Assembly: GCA_006515795.1 (NCBI GenBank)
Contig: VFMC01000258.1
Coordinates: 1-5,724, forward strand
From: Acidimicrobiaceae bacterium
GTDB lineage: Bacteria; Actinomycetota; Acidimicrobiia; Acidimicrobiales; Ilumatobacteraceae
Direction: 5' to 3'
Length of the DNA stretch: 5,724 nucleotides
The position numbers and the translations under genes are program-made. Within the stretch, counting starts at the first letter, position 1, and each line of letters starts with the position of its first letter. This document shows positions 4,850 through 5,724 of this stretch, one piece after another. The notes beneath the pieces are model-generated. The model ran no database searches. It was given only the letters and a program-made list of their open reading frames with translations, and had not been told where the DNA came from.

Positions 4850-5724
4850 CATCGACTCGCGATCACCCGGCCTCGACGTGGTGCGATTGCTGCTGGCGAT
4901 GGCGGTGCTCGTGAGCCACAGCTGGACCCTCGGCGGCTTCGGACCCGAGCCCGGCTCGCCGCTGGCACCCCGCTACCTCACCCTCGGCGGGTTCGCCGTG
5001 GCCGGGTTCTTCGCCCTCAGCGGCCTGCTCGTCGGCCGCTCGGCGCTACGCCGGACGCCGGCCCAGTACACCCGGGCCCGGCTGGCGCGCATCGTCCCCG
5101 GCTACTGGGTGGCGCTGGTCGTCAGCGCGCTGCTGTTCGCGCCGATCGGATTCGCTCACGATCACGGGTCGCTCAGTGGTTTCATCAACTTCGACCCGGC
5201 TGGGCCGATCTCGTACGTGGGTCGGGCTGCGCTGTTCCCGATCGAGTTCTTCCATGGGGTCGCCGACGTGTTCCAGACCAGCACCCCGTACGGCCGCGCC
5301 ACTGGGACCAGCTTCGTCAACGGCTCGCTGTGGACACTCGCCTACGAGATGCGCTGCTACCTCCTCATCGGCCTGCTCGCGCTCGCGGCGCGACGCTTCG
5401 GCGGCCGCCTGACGATCACGGTCGCGTGGATCGTCGTCGGGATGATCGCCGTGTCGTACTGGGCCGGACCGGAGCAGACCAGGTTCGTCCTCGGGCCGGT
5501 GGCCGACCCGACGATGGTGATGTTCGCGTTCATCTTCCTGGCCGGCACCCTCGCCGGCGTGTGGGGCCACCGGATCCGGCTCTTCGGCATCGTTCCGTTG
5601 CTCGCCCTCGTGCTCGCCCTGGTTGCCGGCCGCACATCGCTCACGGCATCCGAGCACCTCGGTGGAGCAACCCTCGCCGTCTTGCTCCCGCCGCTCGCGG
5701 CGATCCTCACGCCGATCGGCGCCC
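4833..5724 (+). CDS. Acyltransferase-3 family integral membrane protein, 3' end beyond the window
   Basis: At least 297 residues of a multi-pass O-acyltransferase (OafA/acyltransferase-3 type). This family transfers acetyl or other acyl groups from the cytosol to surface glycans, lipids or antibiotics. Counting from TTG 4833, the family Arg-X10-His motif is Arg18 to His29 in 'VVRLLLAMAVLVSHSW' (16-31). Next come 'GFFALSGLLVGR' (58-69), 'RLARIVPGYW' (83-92) and 'GSLWTLAYEMRCYL', whose Trp167 and Glu172 are the conserved pair. Several further hydrophobic helices follow to the window edge, and the frame has no stop. The start is unusual. ATG 4817 lies in another frame because of the 16-bp tandem duplication, and the in-frame region upstream is closed by TGA 4818, so the TTG created by the duplication is the first usable start. 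No good ribosome site precedes it. The gene may therefore be weakly translated, or off in this genome. Acceptor unknown. Confidence 0.88.
   Translation, partial: MTLDEFIDSRSPGLDVVRLLLAMAVLVSHSWTLGGFGPEPGSPLAPRYLTLGGFAVAGFFALSGLLVGRSALRRTPAQYTRARLARIVPGYWVALVVSALLFAPIGFAHDHGSLSGFINFDPAGPISYVGRAALFPIEFFHGVADVFQTSTPYGRATGTSFVNGSLWTLAYEMRCYLLIGLLALAARRFGGRLTITVAWIVVGMIAVSYWAGPEQTRFVLGPVADPTMVMFAFIFLAGTLAGVWGHRIRLFGIVPLLALVLALVAGRTSLTASEHLGGATLAVLLPPLAAILTPIGA

Noticed and set aside
5046..5657. Minus-strand open frame opposite the acyltransferase
   Set aside because: It is a low-complexity Arg/Glu/Asp/His-rich shadow of the clearly conserved plus-strand membrane protein.

Overview
The window is about 5.7 kb of high-GC DNA with G/C-rich third codon positions and several GTG or TTG starts. 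It looks like chromosomal DNA of an actinobacterium, and I would guess the class Acidimicrobiia (Ilumatobacter-like). That guess rests on a mycothiol-type DinB/maleylpyruvate isomerase protein, a heteromer-type acyl-CoA dehydrogenase, and a secreted CHRD protein whose C-terminal domain ends in the 'VIDVxGYxY' style common in actinobacterial secreted proteins. No rRNA, tRNA, IS element, CRISPR array or phage gene was seen.

Layout: (1) 34-843 (+), a TIGR03083-type mycothiol-dependent maleylpyruvate isomerase family protein with a good ribosome binding site. (2) A convergent junction at 844-891, then three minus-strand genes: an N-terminally anchored conserved hypothetical (892-1350), a secreted CHRD-domain protein (1435-2322; its start is moved inward to the signal peptide) and an acyl-CoA dehydrogenase (2426-3541). 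Hairpins lie in all three short gaps that follow or separate these genes. (3) A divergent gap at 3542-3711, then a plus-strand run: what looks like the C-terminal tail of a Phd/VapB-type antitoxin (open frame ending at 3715), a PIN-domain VapC-like toxin overlapping it by GTGA (3712-4116), a glyoxalase II-like metallo-beta-lactamase-fold hydrolase (4162-4773), and an acyltransferase-3 membrane protein that runs off the end of the window (4833-5724).

The genes do not form one obvious pathway. The most notable points are two small lesions. A perfect 16-bp tandem duplication (4818-4849) sits exactly on the start of the acyltransferase. It puts the upstream ATG out of frame but recreates the same N-terminus behind a TTG codon. 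The VapC-like toxin is preceded by only the toxin-binding half of an antitoxin, because the expected DNA-binding half would lie inside the oppositely oriented dehydrogenase gene. I see no convincing evidence for an entirely new system. These two loci, and a dehydrogenase lacking the catalytic glutamate at both usual positions, are the places to look again.
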